DNA of 64,000 nucleotides from Macrothele yani (taxonomy: Eukaryota > Arthropoda > Arachnida > Araneae > Macrothelidae), in the NCBI GenBank assembly GCA_039090855.1, contig CM077011.1, forward strand, positions 19,469,001-19,533,000, given 5' to 3'. The notes beneath the pieces were generated by a model that saw only the letters and a list, made by a program, of their open reading frames with translations, had not been told where the DNA came from and did not search any database. Position numbers and translations under genes: made by a program. This document shows, piece by piece, positions 43,171 through 54,622 of this stretch (the first letter of the stretch is position 1; each line of letters begins with the position of its first letter).

Positions 43171-43599
43171 TGTGTTTTCACAGAATGTTTTCAGGAGCAC
43201 ATCTGGAGTCGGTAGAAAATGTTTGGATCATTAGGCTCAATTTTTTCACCAGACGAGAGTGTTTCTATTTTACCGTATGCGTTCTGTTGTGACCGTATAT
43301 GTAAAAAACGTTTTCGACAGAAAGCTTTCTTTATAACCAGAACTTTTTAAACCTTTTCCACTTTTCATATGGACAATACCTCCATCATCTCTTCGAAATC
43401 GTTTTTCTTTCGATTACTGTACGCACAACGACAATTTTATATGCATTTTGCAATTTTTCTGATATTAAAATTTCCCCTTGTATAATTGCAGTTTAATACT
43501 GTTTGCAAGTTATGTGCCCTAATGGCTAAAAAAAACTGATGGCGTTTGTCACTTATCTGGAGTTTCCTTTGCAACAAAAAGTACACAGATACAACCAAG

Positions 43600-45510
43600 C
43601 TTTATTAACTTGAGCTCAGTTTCTGTAAGTCATGTACAAAACACTGCTCTATCTCGTGGTTGTAAGTATTGTTACCCGAGCGCTTGCCAAAATAAACTTA
43701 AGTTGATATCTCAAGCTGAAAACATAATATGTAGACTGCCGCTTGAGGAACAGTAAAACACACGCTCTGAGGATACTCGTGTGCTAGCTAACCCTAAAAA
43801 GGCACAATGATTGGAGTAAGGAAGGACTTTACAGTATGAGCGTAAACAGTTGTTGCATCTGTCACGAAACCCAGATCTGGCAGTAATTTCTGCCGACAAG
43901 TCGCAGCAAATTGTGTTGATGGATTGTGATGAGTATTGCTTAAAAGTTGCCCAGGTAATTTACAAAATTCCACACGAAATAAATCTTTCTGATCCAACAT
44001 CAGCCATAATTGTGGCATTAAGTAAATTAAAAAACCAGAGCTTTCTCCCTAATGACATTTCCAGAAATATGCACCCACCCAGTGGCCCTATGATCCCTGA
44101 ATTGTTTGGCAAGGTAAAATTACACAAGAAAGGCCACCCTGTTCGTCCATTGGTTTCGGGTTATTCCAGCCCCACCCGGCCCTGGGAAAAAGCTTTAACA
44201 TCTTATTTTAACCACATAATTTCTACCTCCAATGTGTCTATTCGTAGTTCATCACAGGCCCTTGCCAAAATTAAGTCGTTTGACTCTTGGGATTCTTTCT
44301 TTATCCTAGCGGATGTCGTTTCATTATATCCTAGTGTCCCCCTAGAGCTTGCCCATGTTCTTGTTGAAGAAAAACTCCCAAGTTTAGGTGTAACACCTTC
44401 AGAAGCTTTCGCAATTGTCGATGCCTTAAACCTTGTGGCACGACGTACATTTTTCAGATTTAATAATATTATTTACCGCCAAAAAGCAGGTACACACACA
44501 CATGGGTTCACCACTATCTGCTCTTTTAGCCGAGGTGGTATTACAACATTTAGAAAATAAAATTCTCGAATAGTGCCCTCTAAAACCATTACTTTTTCTT
44601 AGGTACATTGATGATATTATTTTATTTTGGCCTCACTCTGTCTCTGCTCTTTACGATTTTGTGAAATGGCTTTCCACCCCTTTCCTCACCATAACATTTA
44701 CGGTCAAAATCGAAACACAGGGCTCGCTACCTTTTCTCGACTTTTGCCTGCATCGTAACATACCTAACCGCTCAATATCTTTTTCTGTGTTTTGTAAAAC
44801 ATCTGCAACCCACCCACGTTGATCCCATTCTCATCAGCTAGACATACACAACACAAGTCGGCCATCTTATCCTTTTTGTTTCGTAGAGCGTATTCACACT
44901 CTTCATCTATCAAACTTCGGAATAAGGAGATTAAATTCATTTTTAATCTGGCTTCTCAATTTGGCTACCCACGCAATTTTGTTGTACGTCAGCTTCAACG
45001 ATATCAACGCTCCATGTATACTATAAGAAGTAACGAGGATGTTGACAGATACATTGGATCTGTGGATTATGTCGCTGATGTAATTCACATCTTAAAGAAT
45101 GCTTGTCATAAGCAAGGCATAGCTTTTGGTATAAAGTCAATCAAGTTATTTTCATTATTAAGGAAGGATCGTGAAGAAGTTAGTATGCTTCAGAGACATG
45201 GTGTTTATTCCATCCCGCTTAAAGCTACCGACCCTAATACACATGATACTAAGTATGTGGGATCCACACTTCGGACAAATGGTACACGTGTATCTGAACA
45301 CAAATAGAACGTTAGAACTGGTTAGAATGCCACAGCTTTATCTAGGTTAGTTAATCAAGGTAATAATGTCTCGGATTGGAATAACACCTCGTTTATTGCA
45401 CCAGCTACTACAAAATCTGACTTATTGTTTACAGAAAGTTTGTACATAAATATATTTGCTGACTACGGTTATAACGATGACGGGCCATGGATTATACAGA
45501 CCTCATGGAA
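43600..45510 (+). pseudogene. Penelope-like RT and GIY-YIG endonuclease, broken
   Basis: The N-terminal part (43600-43850) has LSRGCKYCYPS and several stops. The longest frame, 43850-44560, shows VISADKSQQIVLMD, FGKVKLHKKGHPVRPLVSGY and RT motif A ILADVVSLYPSVPL. A 2-base slip in an (AC)n run at 44492-44503 shifts MGSPLSALLAEVVLQHLENK to another frame. A TAG follows, then motif C LRYIDDIILFW (about 44600) with its two Asp residues. 44819-45307 carries the linker and the endonuclease motifs GVYSIPLK...TKYVGSTLR...GTRVSEHK, after which the frame stops. RT catalytic residues are still present but the frame is not. Confidence 0.8.
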
Positions 45511-45681
45511 CTATTTTGTATCGAATCATTGTACACACCATCAGAACTCTTAACCGTGTTTTGTAGCGTATTTGCATCATTTGTATACATGTCAAATGCG
45601 CGTGTGTGAAGGGTTGGAACAACACCTTGCCATGCTGTTGCATTGTGGGTGATTGCTTTCGGCTATATAACCACGGTGCTT

Positions 45682-45738
45682 CACCCTTACTGGGCCTGAT
45701 GACGAGCCCATAGTGAGTTTGAAAGATCTAGCTACTGT
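45682..45738 (+). ncRNA. Hammerhead-like motif, right repeat
   Basis: CTGATGA (45696-45702), stem II with CCCA/TGAG-type pairing and GAAA (45721-45724) are followed by AGATCT (two-pair stem III). GGC before CTGATGA can pair with GCT after the expected cleavage position A. This is the better preserved of the two terminal-repeat copies. Confidence 0.45.
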
Positions 45739-45795
45739 CTTTAGCTGATTTTAATTGTAAATAAAAGTATCGTCTTTTAAATGTTGCAATTATTA

Positions 45796-47067
45796 GGTGT
45801 GCAACTTAATTCTCGGCCCCTAACCGCAAGCGATCATAGAACGTCCGCAAACGCAAGTAGCTGTGTGCGTTAATGGCTGATTGCAGCGGCATCCAACAGC
45901 TTTCCAGGCAACCGTAACCGCTCACAGATGTAGTGGCAGAAGGAACGAAAGTTGAAGGTAAAAGCAATGTCGTTCGAAAAGCAACATTTGAGGCACAGCC
46001 TCCTGTTCGCGTTTAAGCTGAAAAAAAGTGCCGCGGAAGCCCAGCAAATGATTTGTGCTGCTTTGGGTGAGGCTGCTGTGTCCTACAGTACGTGTAAGAA
46101 GTAGTTCCAGAGGTTTAAGCAGGGAAATTTTTATCTCCGTGAAGCAGAACGTCCGGAATAGCTACATAAAGTTGACGATGAGGAACTGGAACAACTGTTG
46201 GACGCGGATACCTGTCGCACACAGTCACAGCTAGCCCAGGAACTCGAAGTAACACGGCAAGCCATTACAAAGTGCCTGCAGAAGCTTGGACGGATTCACA
46301 AGGAGGGCCGCTGGGTGCCCCACCAACTCACAGCTGCGAACATGTCTAGGCGCTATAATGTTGCTGTGTCATTGCTCTCCAGTTTCAAGAAGAAAAATTT
46401 CCTCCACAAGATTTTGACCTGTGGTGAGAAGTGGATCCTCTATGATAATCCTAAGCGGCGCAAATCGTTGGCTTATCCAGGTCAGCCTACCACCAGTACC
46501 GCAAAACCGAATATCCATGCCAGGAAGTTGTTATTGTGCATATGGTGGGATCAGCGCGGTGTCTTACACTATGAGTTGCTCAAACCTGGCGAAACGATCA
46601 ATGCTGATCGTTATTATCAGCAACTCATTCGTGTGAGTGACGCACTGGATGCGAAAAGGCCTACACCGGTAAGGGCAGAAGGTAGGTCCTGTAGCTTCAG
46701 GATAACGTACCTCCTCACCCCGCGAAAACGTCTTTAAACACGATCACCGACTTGAGATGGGAGATTTTGTCCAACCCGGCGTATTCTCCAGACTTCGCCC
46801 CGTCGAACTATCACCTCTTTCGCTCCCTGCAACAACATCTGAGTGATACGCACTTCACTTCTGTCGAGGAGGTCCACACAAGTATTGGCTACTTCATCAA
46901 CTCAAAACAGCCCTCTTGTTTCCGCAGTGGAATTCGGCAGCTCCCTGACCGATGGCTCAAATGTATCCAACACGACGGGGATTATTTCCTTGATTAGGTA
47001 CGCATTCGATTTGCTATAATTTGCTGTCAACGTGTCGTGTCTATGGCCAAGAATTAAGTTGCACACC
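45796..47067 (+). mobile_element. mariner element, full length
   Basis: The inverted ends GGTGTGCAACTTAATTCTCG and, reversed, GGTGTGCAACTTAATTCTTG differ at one base over this stretch. TA flanks both ends (45794-45795, 47068-47069). The element is 1272 bp and lies in the right terminal repeat of the Penelope-like element. Confidence 0.92.
45967..46997 (+). pseudogene. mariner transposase with lost catalytic residues
   Basis: The ATG at 45967 begins MSFEKQHLRHSLLFAFKLKK (first HTH); ELEVTRQAITKCLQKLG (second HTH) and WVPHQL follow. The first catalytic block reads CGEKWILYDNPKRR, where families have GDEKW, so the Asp is Gly. LLCIWWDQRGVLHYELLKPG is well kept. The second block LQDNVPPH keeps its Asp, in another frame. 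The third, YSPDFAPSNYHLF, has Asn for Asp. TAG codons at 46102-46104 and 46159-46161 and a frameshift near 46680-46700 also break it. It ends GDYFLD at 46997. Confidence 0.88.
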
Positions 47068-47424
47068 TAATATTTCCATTACTTATCGTGTCTCGACAGC
47101 ATTAAGAATCTTATGTATTTCAACTGGAACGACTCGAAAAGGAGTCTTGGAAAATTCATTATCGATACGATATAAGGCCTTTCGTATTACGTATGATGTC
47201 TGAAAAGTATCTGTCTGTTTTTAAAGAGTTTTTTTTTCTACCTTGGCATATTAAAATAAAGCTTATGACCGAGTAAACAGGATACTTCTATGGAAATTCT
47301 TGAGCAATTATGGTATAACTGGGAATATGCTTAAAAGTGAGAGTATGTGTGCTGCAGTAGAGCATGTGTACAAGTAAATAAAGTTTTATGCAAATGAATT
47401 TCTATTCGTACAGGTGCCATACAA

Positions 47425-47746
47425 GTTTTTTGTCGTGTCATCATTGTTGTTTGATATTTTTATGGATATATACATGCGTTATACCAAAATTGGAGATACT
47501 CCTTTATGTCTTGAAATATCCGTGTGTGGAGATTACTGTATGTTGATGATGCAGTCCTGTTGGAGGGGAGGAAAGTGAGTTGCAGAGAATGTTGTCCCGG
47601 ATGTACCGCATTTGTATGAAATTCAAACTGACCATAAATAAGGGTAAAATCCAAAGTTATAGTTTTTGAGCGAAGAACTGTTAGTACTCAATGCAAGATC
47701 AGTCTAAATGGTACAAAGATAGACTAGGAGAATGATTTGTTTTTCA
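47425..47746 (+). pseudogene. LINE reverse transcriptase fragment, 5' part
   Basis: Across frames: VVSSLLFDIFMDIYMR (matches QGCVMSPWLFNIFMD, RT motif B), LLYVDDAVLLEG with the catalytic YVDD box (about 47520-47555), ELQRMLSRMYRICMKFKLTI and NKGKIQ, then VFERRTVSTQCKISLNG. This order is that of RTE-like LINE RT domains. The frame shifts at least twice. It is cut at 47746 by a Tc1-like insertion and continues after it (49840-50335). Confidence 0.7.
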
Positions 47747-47896
47747 TACACTGGTGTGCAAAAATTAAGGACGATAAAGTTTTTCGAATGTAACGTCGTG
47801 CATAAGTGCTCCACATCGACTCAAATCATACCATAAGATCCCCAAGACGTAAGAATATGGGACAAGTGAGCAAAACCGCCCAAACAAGGAATCCAA

Positions 47897-48474
47897 AGGA
47901 AACAAAGGCACTTTATTGAAAAGGTAGCTTCGAGTACAACTGGACAGAAGACAGAAACGTCCATGTGACAGGCGGCTGCCAAGAAATGTCCAGTCTTTAG
48001 TAGGGGATATGATCATCCCTGTCTGCATTGCAGGATTTACAACGTCTGCCCATGATGAGGACGAGGTTGTCAAAGAGCTGTTGAGACATCGCTGCCCATT
48101 CCTCTTGTAGCGGCAATCGCAGCTGCGGAATCGCTGCTGGCGACTGGTGACGTGCTACCAAGCGTCTCCCGAGAACTAGACCTATATGTGTAACAGGAAA
48201 CAAAGGCACTTTATGGAAAAGGTAGCTTCGAGTACAACTGGACAGAAGACAGAAACGTCCATGTGACAGGCGGCTGCCAAGAAATGTCCAGTCTTTAGTA
48301 GGGGATATGATCATCCCTGTCTGCGTTGCAGGATTTACAACGTCTGCCCATGATGAGGACGAGGTTGTCAAAGAGCTGTTGAGACATCGCTGCCCATTCC
48401 TATTGTAGCGGCAATCGCAGCTGCGGAATCGCTGCTGGCGACTGGTGACGTGCTGCCAAGCGTCTCCCGAGAAG
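47897..48474. repeat. Direct duplication of about 280 bp inside the Tc1-like element
   Basis: Copies at about 47897-48176 and 48195-48474 both begin AGGAAACAAAGGCACTTTAT and end GCGTCTCCCGAGAA, with an 18-base spacer. They duplicate the transposase C-terminus (LVLIMGRRCKSCNADRDDHI on the minus strand). Very few differences separate them, so the event is recent relative to the insertion. Confidence 0.9.
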
Positions 48475-49400
48475 GTCGCACACCTGTTCGATTGGATTTA
48501 GCTCCGGGACCTTGCGGGAAAACTCATGCGTTGAATATCTTCACTCTCCAACAACTCTGCGCAAGCCACTGTACGATGAGGTGTTGCGTTGTCGTGCATG
48601 AAGAGGAACTCAGGACCCACAGCACCTCTAAACAGACGCACGTGAGGCAGAAGAACCTAGGTACAATAATGGACACCAGTGACTGAACCTCCTTGGAAGA
48701 TGTGGAGGTCAGTACTGCTACCACGCATGAAACCGCCCCAAACGAGAACTCCGCCACCTCCAAACCATTCCCTTTCGATGATGTTGGAGGTGTGAATGCG
48801 TGTTCCCTGCTCTCTCCAGATGTGTATACATCCAGAATCGCTCGTCAGACTAAATCGGCTCTCATCCGTAAAGAGAACTCGACCCCATTGCTGATGTGTC
48901 CAGTTCTTGTGTTCCTGGCACCACAGAAACCGCCGTCTCCGATGAGCAGGCGTTAATGGCACACACCATACTGGTCGTCGTGCAAATAGACCACCTTTGT
49001 GCAGCCTCCTGGCCACGGTAAAACGCAATAACGGACGTCCAGTTGCCTGTTGCATGTGCCTTGCGATTTTTCCCGCTGTCTGCCGTCTATTTCTTCTTGT
49101 CTGTAGGACAATATACCGGTCGTCCGCCTCCGTGGTTGCTCGTGGACGACCACTGCTAAACTCTCGGACAGCTTTTCCTGTTGTTTGAAATGCTCTCCAA
49201 GATCGTGAAACGATTCTGTGAGCATTGACGCGACCTCGGGTAAGTCATCGGCTAAAGTCATCCAGATGTCGTCTACTGAATTGCCTGTTGTCAATATCAC
49301 ACGATGGCAGCAAGTCGACGTCGTTCAAACCGATGTACACCGTGCAATAGCTTTCACCGAATTGCTGAGCGTACACCGCCCGTGTGCTTTATATCCTTCC
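48000..49400 (-). pseudogene. Tc1-like transposase, frameshifted
   Basis: The best frame, 49055-48657, reads MQQATGRPLLRFTVARRLHK, then PLTPAHRRRRFLWCQEHKNW, VLFTDESRFSLTSDSG (first Asp) and FGGGGVLVWGGFMRG. Later in other frames come EFLFMHDNATPHRTVA (second Asp, about 48590) and VPELNPIEQVCDLLGRRLA (Glu, about 48500). All three catalytic residues remain but stops and shifts separate them. An HTH upstream of 49055 is badly decayed. Family length is about 340 residues. Confidence 0.8.
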
Positions 49401-49579
49401 GACACTGCGTCCCACCCCTACGTCATGCTGCATATATGCGCATGCCTTACTGTACCGGACCCTAGTCTATCTCCTGAGTGGTCTTTCGGTCCGTTCTGCC
49501 TGCTCGTTCCGCTGTTATACTAATTTCTCCTCTTCGTTCTTAATTGTTGCACACCAGTGTATTTGGAAGTACATTTGAC

Positions 49580-49836
49580 CAGGGCCGTAGCCAAGGAGGT
49601 GTTTTGAAGGTTTAAATCCTAACCGAAATGTTGTACTTAAATAAAAAGAGGGTAGGTAGATCCATATACTTGCGTAAGTAGTATAGCATATAAGTCAGTA
49701 TTTGAAAAATGGGGAGTATTAAGTAGAAAAACTTCGTTTACAAATAAAATGTGACAGAAAAAAACACTCGGCATATGTGAAAATTAATATTCAAATTCGT
49801 AACCCTCCTCTAAAATGTTTTCTGGCTACGGCTCTG
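49580..49836. mobile_element. hAT MITE with perfect 8-bp target duplication
   Basis: CATTTGAC lies immediately outside both ends (49572-49579 and 49837-49844). The ends are inverted: CAGGGCCGTAGCCAAGGAGG on the left and, reversed, CAGAGCCGTAGCCAGAAAAC on the right. At 257 bp it has no coding capacity. The 8-bp duplication and CAG ends place it with hAT. It sits inside the interrupted LINE fragment. Confidence 0.88.
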
Positions 49837-49839
49837 CAT

Positions 49840-50335
49840 TTGACTGATCAAGCAGACTAGATGGTGAAATTAGTAGGCGAGTGAAAACTTCTTTAAAAAT
49901 CATAGCTCCTTTAAGAAGATTTTACAGGAATGGCGTTTACTCAAAAATGTCCCGAATGACTGTGTACGAAAGTGTATTTGCTCCAACTTTTATGCACAGC
50001 AGCGAATCCTGTGGGGGTGGGGGTGGGGGTACTGCAGAAATGACACAGGAGACATTCATATCTAGAAGAGATGAGTTACGTTAGGGGGTTTGTAGCTAGA
50101 CACACTTTGATCATGTGAGGAATGAAGATATTTTGCAGAACTGTAGTATCAAGCAAAATGTTGTTAACAAATGCAGAAAAAAATTCTGACGTGGTTTGGT
50201 CATGTAAAAAAATGCGTGGTGAAATCCTTACTAAGAGAATTTATTTAGCCCAAGTGGCAGGAAAGAAAGTAGGGTTGAAGAAGGCCAAGGAAATCATGGG
50301 AGGACCACATTTAGAAATGTCTGCATGAGAAAAAG
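49840..50335 (+). pseudogene. LINE reverse transcriptase fragment, 3' part
   Basis: GEISRRVKTSLKIIAPLRRF, YRNGVYSKMSRMTVYESVFA, an SES-like relic of the YGSETW motif (about 50000), VRNEDILQN, ILTWFGHVKKM (typical RLRWFGHVxRM) and RIYLAQVAGKKVGLKKAKE appear in order across frames. This is the C-terminal region after the RT domain of RTE-like LINEs. It continues the fragment at 47425-47746 once the two insertions are removed. A G-rich run near 50010-50030 is an added simple repeat. Confidence 0.7.
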
Positions 50336-51948
50336 ATAATGACTATAAAGTGCTAAAGATTTTGAATAATACGTTTAACGGATTGCCTGTGAAGCTCGAG
50401 TTGTATGCCGAGATCGCTGTAAATGGAGATTTTTTTATACATTAGCAGTAAGTTTAAGAACTACTTTCAGCGGTGTTAAAACTTAAATCTGGCAATCTGG
50501 CTCCCTTTGACGAGATAACCTATCAATCTCGGCAAACTGCTTACTGATATGCATAGTATAACATACTTTCCTTCGATAAAATATTTATTTTTAGGTTGTT
50601 ACTACTTGTGCACGACAGAGTCTATACGAGTAGGTATCTCGAACTATTGCATTTACAGCATTTCTCCCATTCAAATGATACTCGAGGTCATGTGAGTTTC
50701 GTGGTTCCTAGGGCACACACCAGATTGCTGTATAACAGTATTGTTGCAGCTGGACCAATGAGTGGAACAGTCTGCCATTATACATTAGGGAAATTGTGGA
50801 CTCTAGGGTATTTAAAAAACTGCTTCGAGAGTTTTTGTGGTTTGTTTGAGTTCTTTTATTATTTTTTTGACGGTATGCTCAACACTGGTCGTATTTTTAA
50901 TGTTGCTATTTTTATCGTTTTGACCTGACACATTTACAACTGGAGATCGGGGCCTTCTTTTTCCCTGGCTCCATGCTATAGTTTCATAGTACATTACGTT
51001 ATTTTTTCTAATGAATTACATTGTATTGTTTTTTTTGTTGGTCAATTGTAAACGGGATTAGTGCTCGTATGTTTATGATTATTATACTAGATATATTTGA
51101 GGTGGTTGAGCCTTTGTTTTCACTTGGAGTAAATAATTAGAACTAAATGATATTAATTTATATTTAACTTTGTGATATTACTGTGATTTCATATTTTTAT
51201 TCTATTGTGTTAATATGTATTAATATTTAAATTTAATTTAGTACATAGGACAATTCTTGATGCCTGTGTTTTGTCAAATATAGATGCATTGTGTTGTGTG
51301 GCAGAATTTTCATTAAATTCAAATATATGCATTTACACTTTCTGCACTACATGTCCCATCTGAACTCTCAAGATTTTCTATTCTTGTGGAAACGCTGGCA
51401 GTAGTCGGTTGTCAGGCAAGGAAAAAAAAAAGACAGTGTGGATGATATCTTAGGTATTAGGTATTAGATTACCACTATGTAAGATGCTTTGATATTTGGG
51501 TAAACAGCTGTTCGCTACATCACTAAGATTTCGGTTAATCAACAACATTCTTCTGAGTAGTAGTTTCATCGTTAGGAATTTGCACTGTTTAAAATGGATC
51601 CTGTTAACTACCATGTTAATTCTTCACGTTCGTGTGTGTGTGTGAGTGTGTGAATACTGCCATTTGTCTCGCTACTGTAAATTCAGCTGGTATTAATAAA
51701 AAGCTGCAGTGCGTCATTTCGTAAGTACTTTTTGTAGTATTACCTTTGGTGCATTTGCTTGTTTTGAGAACCCCTCTGTTCGATTACAATCTGACAAGCT
51801 GATTTTCTCTTTTCCAGAAAATTCGGTTTTAAAAATTATTTTCGTGTCATAAAACATTCAAAGATGTTTTCATTTCACACGAATTTGATGTAATTTTCTT
51901 GTAAATTCATTGCTGGTTAAATTAGAGTAATTTATACCGATGAGACAT
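50336..51948. other. No gene recognised
   Basis: AT-rich sequence with a (GT)n tract at about 51632-51654. A 110-codon frame at 50596-50928 shows no family features. Confidence 0.4.
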
Positions 51949-53062
51949 TACATTATGACCACCTACCTAATAAGCTATAGCACCCCCTTTAGCTTTAGCG
52001 CGTAAACCAGCGGTTACTCGACGAGGAATCGATTCAATGAAGTGGAATAGGTACCCTGTGGTGCCTTGTACCATAATGTCTACAGCTGGTCCTCCAGTTC
52101 CCGTAGATTTCGGGGTGGTGGTGATGTAGTTCGAACCCGCTTTTCCAAATCGAACCACAAATGTTCGATTGGGTTCATGTCAGGTGACTTTGGAGGCCAG
52201 GGCATTAACGGAAAGTCACCAGCATCCTGGCATTGCAGCATGACGCATTATTTCGCTGGTAATGACCATCACCAACAGGAAACACAGTTGCCATGAGTGG
52301 GTAAACTTGGTCCGCAACGATGTTCAAATACTTGGCATCTGTCACGGATTGTGTTATTGGGATAATAGGGCCTAAAGTGTCCCAAGAAAACATCGCCTAC
52401 AGCATAACACCCTTGCTTCCGGCCTGTTTCCGCAAAACAACGCATCCAGGTGCCGTAGCCTCCGTTCGTAATCGGCGTATCCGCGCTCGGCTATCTACGC
52501 GATGCATCAAGTATCTTGATTCGTCAGACCAGACCACTTCCTTCTAATTATCAACGGTCGAATCTCGATCTTAGGCCGATTTCATGCTTTGTTAGCGATG
52601 GCGTGAATTTAACATGGGTAGCCAGCTGGGTCTTCGGCTACGCAGGCCCATGCGCAGAAGGCCGCAATTAACTGTGTGCTGTGACACACTTCCCTGATCA
52701 CCACTGTTGTAGCTGCTCGTGATTTGTCGCACTGTGGCCCTGAGGTCGCTGGGAACAATTCGCGACAGTCTCCGCTCCGCTCTGGCATCAGTGAGCTGCG
52801 GATGACACGCGGCGGCACGTGAACAACCCACAAGCCGCGCCGTTTCCGAGATTGTAGTTCCGAGGCGCTGTGCTATCACAATTTGTCCTTCATCAAACTC
52901 CGATAAATCTGAAGGTTTTCCCATTCTGACTTCGAACACTCTATTCACCAAAAGCCGGTCATCGGGTTGTATATATACGGATCTGTGAGATTCTCCTGCG
53001 CCACCGTTCGGTCACCAGGCGCGCTCATTTCTCTTGGCTGGGAGTGGTAATAAGGAAATAGC
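51949..53062 (-). mobile_element. Tc1-like element, decayed
   Basis: The left end has CATTATGACCACCTACCTAA, typical of a widespread Tc1-like family. A diverged inverse (GGAGTGGTAATAAGGAAATA) near 53040-53060 may be the right end. The minus-strand frame 52951-52592 reads [38 protein letters not shown], then lacks about 28 residues before [11 protein letters not shown]. Further on come [53 protein letters not shown] (second Asp replaced by Asn) and MNPIEHLWFDLEKRV with the Glu. Not functional. Confidence 0.75.
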
Positions 53063-54622
53063 TCATCGTTGTATATATTTCTATGTTAGAATTGTTTTTT
53101 ATTATTTTGATTCACGAGGGATATTTATTTTCCGGAAATGATAGGTCATAGCAGCAGACTCTCACGTATTTCTGAGATCAGAGCATTTGCAATTCTTCTT
53201 GATTTACCGTAAGACCACTGGTCTTTAGGAACGTCCACACTAACAAGTTTGTCAGCCATCGGGATGACAGATTTCATTACTCTAACGTAACAGGAGAAAT
53301 TTACGCTGATCTGGGTTTATGCAAGCGCCTTCTACTGAGGAAGTCAGAAACTAACCTGTTTATATATCAGTAGGCTTTATGCCAAGACCTTCATTACCTT
53401 CAGCTCGAGTACGTGATCTGAATCAGAACATTTTCGGCAAAGCACAGTAGAATCGCCCTTTCTATAAAATTTGCGACAGCTACAAAACTAACGAGTACAT
53501 AACAGCATAAACTGCGCACATGCAGCAAATGAGGCGAGAAGAATTGCTTTTCAGGTTTTCCTGGTATATGGGGACTATGTGTGTTTCAGAGTTTCACTGA
53601 GACTGTAGATTCTGGCGCGCCTCCATATTTGCTGAGAACCAAAAATCACTAGAGACCTTTAGATATTGTTCCATCATGACACAAAGAAAACACTTTATTT
53701 TTATCGGCCTATTTCTCCTAAAAATATATATATATATATTTTTTGGAGATGACTGCGCAATCTCGAATGCTGTTTTATTATTAAAGAGAATGCCGTTACG
53801 GCTTATAAATGCGTTTATCTGTAGAAACTACAGCAAACTCTGACTATCTTGTAAATCGGATTAACGCCTCTCAGGCGAGTTTATATATACGGCTCTAATA
53901 GCATTTGTATTATGGTACTAAAAAGGGAAAAGGCCAAGAGGTGCGACAATTATTTTTAATAGCGCTAAGACTGAGGGTCTTCAAACGATTTTAGAGTTTG
54001 GCGCACGCTACCAATCCAGATGTTACAAACATTAAGTTTACGTTGGGTGGAGATACCACTGGCTCTGCCGCCATAGGTCACAGCTAATCTTCGGAGTGAC
54101 GTCACATACATGCAAAAACAAACTAAATTGTACAGTTGGTAAAAAAGTAAGCTTGTATAATTTATAGAGATTATTAAATCCATAATTTTATTTGTCTATA
54201 CGCTGCGAAGCTTTTGTTCTGTTCGTTTCAGTCGTTTGAAGGCAGCTTTTTGCCTGGATATGACGTCACGTGCAGCACTAGCGAGGACTTATAGCAGCTA
54301 GTGCTGCGTGGATAGGAATGATGACTCCTCCTAATATCAATTCGATGGGTTACTAAGACAGAGTGTGAAGAAAGTTATCACTCTTCAAAATACATAAAGA
54401 GCAATTAAACTTTCTAGGGTAGAGCTACGACGAATTAGCGCCATGTTCTTCCCATGGTGTTTTTGTCTATTGCGATCTTCGGATGAACCCGGTATCATTA
54501 GCCTTCATGGCGGATTTACCTATTTTCCCCCTCATTTCTTTACGGTACATTCGTTTTTGTGCAATTCTTAACCAAAGAATTACCAGAACGGTTCACCAAG
54601 GAAAAGTAGGTGCTCTAATGTT
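53063..54622. other. No gene recognised
   Basis: AT-rich sequence, with (TA)n near 53728-53740 and the hairpin listed separately. Confidence 0.4.
54272..54307. repeat. Perfect 11-bp hairpin
   Basis: GCAGCACTAGC and GCTAGTGCTGC pair completely, with a 14-base loop. A TGACGTCACGTG element lies just upstream (54261-54272). Function unknown. Confidence 0.6.

Larger units (their letters stand above)
41323..47118 (+). mobile_element. Penelope-like retroelement with two terminal repeats
   Basis: Direct terminal repeats of about 330 bp (not counting insertions) lie at 41323-42237 and 45513-47118. Between them is a decayed plus-strand RT plus GIY-YIG frame (43600-45510). Both repeats carry CGAATCATTGTACACACCAT, CTTTCGGCTATATAACCACG, a hammerhead-like motif and CGTGTCTCGACAGCATTAAG. 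A family A dimer is inserted in the left repeat, a family C dimer in the 5' interior and a mariner in the right repeat. Penelope-like elements copy themselves with an RT and a GIY-YIG endonuclease. Confidence 0.8.
45513..47118 (+). repeat. Right terminal repeat of the Penelope-like element, split by a mariner
   Basis: Matches the left repeat at about 90 percent by eye over 45513-45795, then resumes at 47068 (TATTTCCATTACTTATCGTG) and ends at CTTATGTAT near 47118. The TA at the interruption is the mariner target. Confidence 0.8.
47749..49559 (-). mobile_element. Tc1-like DNA transposon with internal duplication
   Basis: The inverted ends CACTGGTGTGCAAAAATTAA and, reversed, CACTGGTGTGCAACAATTAA are flanked by TA (47747-47748, 49560-49561). 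At 1811 bp it is longer than usual, partly because of a direct duplication of about 280 bp at its left side. It interrupts the LINE RT fragment. Confidence 0.9.
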
